A stretch of DNA of 8,911 nucleotides from assembly GCA_002392275.1 (NCBI GenBank), contig DGGQ01000030.1, positions 1 to 8,911 of the forward strand, in the 5' to 3' direction. Below the pieces are notes generated by a model. The model was not told the origin of the DNA and made no database searches. It was given only the letters and a program-made list of their open reading frames with translations. Both the position numbers and the translations under genes were made by a program. This DNA is from Treponema sp. UBA3870 (lineage in GTDB: Bacteria > Spirochaetota > Spirochaetia > Treponematales > Treponemataceae). Positions 5,947 through 8,911 of this stretch are shown in pieces (the stretch's first letter is position 1; each line of letters begins with the position of its first letter).

Positions 5947-7055
5947 TCGCTCGCGTCAACATCCAGGGCAATGGTCACATTGTAATCAGCATACCGGCTT
6001 TGAACTTCCGTGCAGATTTTTTGCCAAACTTCTTCCCTATTTTTGATTTTGAAATCAATTATAATATCGAAGCTGATTGTTTTTTCTTCCTCGCTTGCAT
6101 AGAATCCATGCATCTGCAAAATTCCATCGTGCGAAAACACAATGTCTCGAATTTCATCACGCATGGCAACCACGTTGCTATCCTTTGTGTTCACTGAATA
6201 TATGCCGACGGTGTGCAGAACGACTCCGTATTTTTCCAAAATCTTTCTTGTAATTTTTCGTGAGACTTTATCAAGCTCGGAAACTGAAAGCGTGTCCCTG
6301 ACCTCAATATGGATTGAACCCAAATATCTGTCCGGACCGTAGTTTGTGAGAATCAAATCAAACGCGCCAAGAACTTCCTCTTCGGAGGCAACATCCTTTT
6401 TTATATTTTTGGACAGCGCACTTTCAACCCGCATACCAAGAATGTTGTCAACGGATTCCTTAATCAGCTCCAGTCCAGATTTTATAATGAAGAGCGAAAG
6501 AATCGCACCGACGTATGCCTCAAGATTGATTTTAAAAATCATATAGACGACTGCCGAAACCAGGACCGAAGCGGAAAGTATTGCGTCGTTAAAAGCATCG
6601 GAGCCACTCGCGACAAGGGAATCCGAATTGACCGCACGTCCTTTTTTTTTGACAAAAATTCCAAGCACAAGTTTTACGAGAATGCCGCCAACCAAAATGA
6701 CCAGAGTGGCAATGCTGTAATCAGGTTTTTCAGGATGGACAATTTTTTTTATCGACTCGACAAGGGCCGTTATACCAGCGTACAGAACAATCGCAGAAAC
6801 GACAAACGAAGTCATGTACTCAATCCGTCCGTAGCCATAGGGATGTTTTTTGTCAGGTGCTTTCCCCGCGAGCTTGGTCCCAACAATTGTGATGATGCTG
6901 GAAAGTGCGTCGCTCAAATTGTTGATTGCATCTGAAACTATCGCGATTGAATTTGAAATCAAACCGACGGAAGCCTTGAATCCCGCCAGCAGAATGTTTG
7001 CCGCAATGCTCAACACGCTTGTCCTGATTATAGTTTTCTCTCTATTGCCCTTCAT
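5943..7055 (-). CDS. cation diffusion facilitator (CDF) family metal exporter with extra C-terminal domain
   Basis: A 370-residue inner-membrane transporter expected to export divalent metal in exchange for protons. Six helices lie in residues ~12-205. TM2 carries SDAINNLSDA (41-50), with N45 and D49 at the metal-site positions. TM5 carries GSDAFNDAI (151-159), with D153 and D157. KHPYGYGRIEY (70-80) is the family loop after TM2. The site is Asn-Asp/Asp-Asp rather than the Asp-Asp/His-Asp of zinc exporter YiiP. Loss of the TM5 His is associated with manganese-type CDFs, so Mn(II) is my best guess for substrate. The normal cytoplasmic dimerisation domain (~225-292) is followed by ~75 more residues (MHGFY...ISFDIIIDFKI...) that look like a second ferredoxin-like unit. 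FieF-type proteins are ~300 residues, so this is long, but similar extended forms occur in anaerobes. A run of nine A encodes KKK near residues 136-138. ATG 7055 has AAGGAA only 2 bases upstream. Confidence 0.92.
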   Translation of the reverse strand: MKGNREKTIIRTSVLSIAANILLAGFKASVGLISNSIAIVSDAINNLSDALSSIITIVGTKLAGKAPDKKHPYGYGRIEYMTSFVVSAIVLYAGITALVESIKKIVHPEKPDYSIATLVILVGGILVKLVLGIFVKKKGRAVNSDSLVASGSDAFNDAILSASVLVSAVVYMIFKINLEAYVGAILSLFIIKSGLELIKESVDNILGMRVESALSKNIKKDVASEEEVLGAFDLILTNYGPDRYLGSIHIEVRDTLSVSELDKVSRKITRKILEKYGVVLHTVGIYSVNTKDSNVVAMRDEIRDIVFSHDGILQMHGFYASEEEKTISFDIIIDFKIKNREEVWQKICTEVQSRYADYNVTIALDVDASD

Positions 7056-7063
7056 AATTCCTT

Positions 7064-7092
7064 ATAATACAAACAATTACAACGAAATGCAA
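7064..7092 (-). promoter_or_regulatory. promoter of the CDF gene, set unusually close to its start codon
   Basis: On the minus strand TTGCAT (7087-7092) and TATTAT (7064-7069) are separated by exactly 17 bases. Transcription would begin at about 7057, only a couple of bases before ATG 7055, so the mRNA would be nearly leaderless. Confidence 0.5.
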
Positions 7093-7120
7093 GTTTCGCC
7101 ACCCCACATCACCAACCTAC

Positions 7121-7149
7121 TTGAAAAAATCATATTAAAAATTTAGAAT
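7121..7149 (+). promoter_or_regulatory. promoter of the 180-residue protein/proA operon, predicted leaderless
   Basis: TTGAAA (7121-7126) and TAGAAT (7144-7149) are separated by exactly 17 bases. The -10 box ends six bases before ATG 7156, so the expected +1 falls on or next to the A of the start codon. No Shine-Dalgarno sequence is present between the box and the ATG. Confidence 0.55.
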
Positions 7150-7155
7150 ACAGAC

Positions 7156-7698
7156 ATGAGCGATGATTTAATAAGCGAGTTCGTAGATAAAACATCAATG
7201 GATGCCTTGGCGACTTTGATTGAAACAAAGGATATCGACGAGGTTTCAAAATCGGGGGCAATCCTTGCATCTGCTTTCAGCGGGTCCGACGCGGAATTCA
7301 AACAAATCGCCGACACAACCAAGGACGCAGAAAAAAAACTGATTTCAAGTTTCAGCAACAATCTGGTCCTCCTGATTCAGAAGACATGGGTTGAAAAATC
7401 GGACGAAGATTTGAAGGCAAGGGTCCTCTACAATCTACAGGAGTTTACAAATCTTCTGAACAAAAAATCCTACACAGAGGCATACCCGCTTTTTCTAGAG
7501 ACCGTTGACAACGTTGTTTACCTTATGTTCGGAGTACAGACAAAATCAAAGGACTTTGAGAACTACGCGCTCAGAATCGACCCTGAGTTCGGAATCTTCT
7601 GGTGGTACATAAAATCGCTGCCCCAAACCCAGACATGGGCAAAAGGAAAAACAAGGGTCGCTCTTCTTCTTGGAATGTACTTTCTCGCAAACTACTGA
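7156..7698 (+). CDS. conserved-looking hypothetical protein upstream of proA
   Basis: I cannot assign a function to this 180-residue soluble protein. It has no signal peptide or membrane helix. The N-terminal ~110 residues are helical and acidic (MSDDLISEFVDKTSMDALAT...), with KKLISSFSNNLVLLIQKTWV near 60-79. The C-terminal third is aromatic: DPEFGIFWWYIKSLPQTQTW (~143-162), then ARVALLLGMYFLANY-like residues to the end. The clustered W/F/Y and the well-formed helical pattern argue for a real, folded protein. Codon use resembles proA. ATG 7156 is chosen because it directly follows the predicted promoter; no ribosome site precedes it, which fits a leaderless message. proA follows 41 bases downstream on the same strand with its own ribosome site, so co-transcription is likely. 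A link to proline synthesis is possible from position alone. Confidence 0.75.
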   Translation: MSDDLISEFVDKTSMDALATLIETKDIDEVSKSGAILASAFSGSDAEFKQIADTTKDAEKKLISSFSNNLVLLIQKTWVEKSDEDLKARVLYNLQEFTNLLNKKSYTEAYPLFLETVDNVVYLMFGVQTKSKDFENYALRIDPEFGIFWWYIKSLPQTQTWAKGKTRVALLLGMYFLANY

Positions 7699-7739
7699 TT
7701 AACCGCCATCTTTAGTGTGGCTTGCGACAGGAGATTTTT

Positions 7740-8911
7740 ATGGACATTGATTCAATCTGCAAAAAACTGAGAACGGGCGCACAGACGCTTGCGCTCCATA
7801 ATGCGGCAAAAAAAAATCACGCGCTGGAATCTGTCGTTCAGTCAATCAAAAACAACAGGCAAAAAATTCTTGATGCCAACGCGCTCGATGTTGATGCCGC
7901 AAGAAAAAACGGAATGACGGAAGCACTTGTTGAACGCCTTTCGCTGGATGAAAAAAAATTCAATTCAATAATAGAAAGCATCAATGTCATCATCAGCCAG
8001 ACTGACCCAATCGGCGAGGAGATTGCAGGATGGAACGCTCCGAATGGAATGACTATCCGCCAGACAAGGGTTCCGCTCGGTGTTGTCGCGATAATTTATG
8101 AAAGCCGTCCGAACGTTACTGTCGATGCTTTTTCACTTGCATACAAAAGCGGAAACGCAATTCTTCTTAGGGGGTCATCGTCCGCCATTGAATCAAACCG
8201 TGCGCTCACAAAGGCCATTGTCGATGGACTGAAATCAGCAGGCGACGATGGAGTACCGGATGCAATCCATCTTTGCGAAAGTACAGACCATTCCGATGTG
8301 AACCAGATTCTTGGTGCAGTTGGAAAAATCGATGTCGTGCTCCCGCGTGGCGGACAAAAGTTGATTAAGACCGTTGTTGAAAACGCAAAGATTCCCGTAA
8401 TCGAAACGGGCAGTGGAATCTGTCATCTCTATGTCGATTCGGACGCAGATTTGGACATGGCTGCAAAAATCGCACGGAATGCAAAAATGCAGAGACCGGG
8501 TGCCTGCAATGCGATTGAAACTGTTTTGGTCAACAAAAAAATTGCGTCGGACTTTCTTCCGAAGATGGCGGCTCTTTTTGAAAACAAAGTCTTGATTAAA
8601 GCTGACGAATTCTGTTATCCGCTGATTGAAAATCATGTTGATTCAGAAAAACTTGTCCACGCGCAGAATTCTGATTTTGGTTTCGAGTTCCTTGATTTTA
8701 TAATTGCTGTCAAGGCGGTTGAAAATGTTGACGAGGCAATTGATTTTATCAACGCGCACGGAACAAAACACAGCGAGACAATCATAACGAACAACAGGTC
8801 AAAGGCACGCACATTCCAGAGCAGGATTGACGCAGCCTGTGTCTACGTGAACGCAAGCTCCAGATTTACCGACGGTGGCGAATTTGGTTTTGGCGCAGAA
8901 CTTGGAATCAG
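7740..8911 (+). CDS. proA: gamma-glutamyl phosphate reductase (glutamate-5-semialdehyde dehydrogenase), 3' end beyond window
   Basis: This cytoplasmic enzyme reduces gamma-glutamyl phosphate with NADPH to glutamate-5-semialdehyde, the second step of proline synthesis after ProB. The frame is open for 390 codons to the window edge; the usual ProA is ~415 residues, so about 25 are missing. Family blocks are clear: RQTRVPLGVVAIIYESRPNV (107-126), LAYKSGNAILLRGSSSAIES (133-152), LPRGGQKLI (201-209) and NAKMQRPGACNAIET (247-261), the last holding the catalytic Cys256. The visible end, RFTDGGEFGFGAELGIS, is the normal C-terminal block. AGGAG (7729-7733) lies 6 bases before ATG 7740. It follows the hypothetical protein by 41 bases and is probably co-transcribed with it. 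proB is not visible and may lie downstream. Confidence 0.97.
   Translation, partial: MDIDSICKKLRTGAQTLALHNAAKKNHALESVVQSIKNNRQKILDANALDVDAARKNGMTEALVERLSLDEKKFNSIIESINVIISQTDPIGEEIAGWNAPNGMTIRQTRVPLGVVAIIYESRPNVTVDAFSLAYKSGNAILLRGSSSAIESNRALTKAIVDGLKSAGDDGVPDAIHLCESTDHSDVNQILGAVGKIDVVLPRGGQKLIKTVVENAKIPVIETGSGICHLYVDSDADLDMAAKIARNAKMQRPGACNAIETVLVNKKIASDFLPKMAALFENKVLIKADEFCYPLIENHVDSEKLVHAQNSDFGFEFLDFIIAVKAVENVDEAIDFINAHGTKHSETIITNNRSKARTFQSRIDAACVYVNASSRFTDGGEFGFGAELGI

Noticed and set aside
8235..8636. 133-codon minus-strand open frame
   Set aside because: It is fully inside proA, which has clear catalytic motifs on the plus strand.
1..8911. CRISPR array, tRNA, rRNA or insertion sequence
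   Set aside because: No regularly spaced repeats, no cloverleaf with a CCA-type end, and no transposase motifs or terminal inverted repeats were found by reading.

Overview
The window looks like a chromosomal stretch of a host-associated spirochaete, most likely a rumen or gut Treponema. The base composition is moderately AT-rich with many A/T homopolymer runs. The protein styles fit too: a DUF4143 ATPase, a small class III cyclase of a type I associate with Treponema, and a DHHW/MBOAT pair. This assignment comes from general pattern recognition; no database search was done.

Left part (1-3021) is accessory and partly decayed. It opens with the last ~41 codons of a GNAT-like acetyltransferase. 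A short reading frame broken by a stop follows, then a promoter and an intact AAA ATPase/DUF4143 protein (319-1560). Convergent to that gene, on the minus strand, lies a clear pseudogene of a class III adenylate/guanylate cyclase (1594-2061). Both of its ends and its ribosome site are preserved, but it has an in-frame stop at codon 74 and has lost most of the second half of the catalytic domain. A ~360-base stretch with no convincing gene follows, carrying a perfect 15-bp palindrome. After it comes an unrecognised two-helix membrane protein (2425-3021).

Middle part (3022-5946) is a two-gene operon: a membrane-anchored DHHW/AlgX-AlgJ-like SGNH protein (3183-4496) and, one base downstream, an MBOAT O-acyltransferase (4498-5946). 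Together they look like a cell-surface or extracellular glycan O-acetylation module: the MBOAT protein moves acyl groups across the membrane and the SGNH protein transfers them outside.

Right part (5943-8911) reads like core genome. A minus-strand cation diffusion facilitator (CDF) metal exporter (5943-7055) overlaps the MBOAT stop by four bases. A 100-base divergent promoter region separates it from a plus-strand pair: an unrecognised 180-residue protein (7156-7698) and proA, gamma-glutamyl phosphate reductase (7740 to beyond the window edge). The two divergent promoters have good -35/-10 boxes placed so close to their start codons that both mRNAs are predicted to be leaderless or nearly so.

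I did not find a clearly new multi-gene system. The most notable items are the decayed cyclase, the predicted leaderless divergent promoters, the CDF protein with an Asn-Asp/Asp-Asp metal site and an extra C-terminal domain, and the unassigned 180-residue protein next to proA. No tRNA, rRNA, insertion sequence or CRISPR array was seen.
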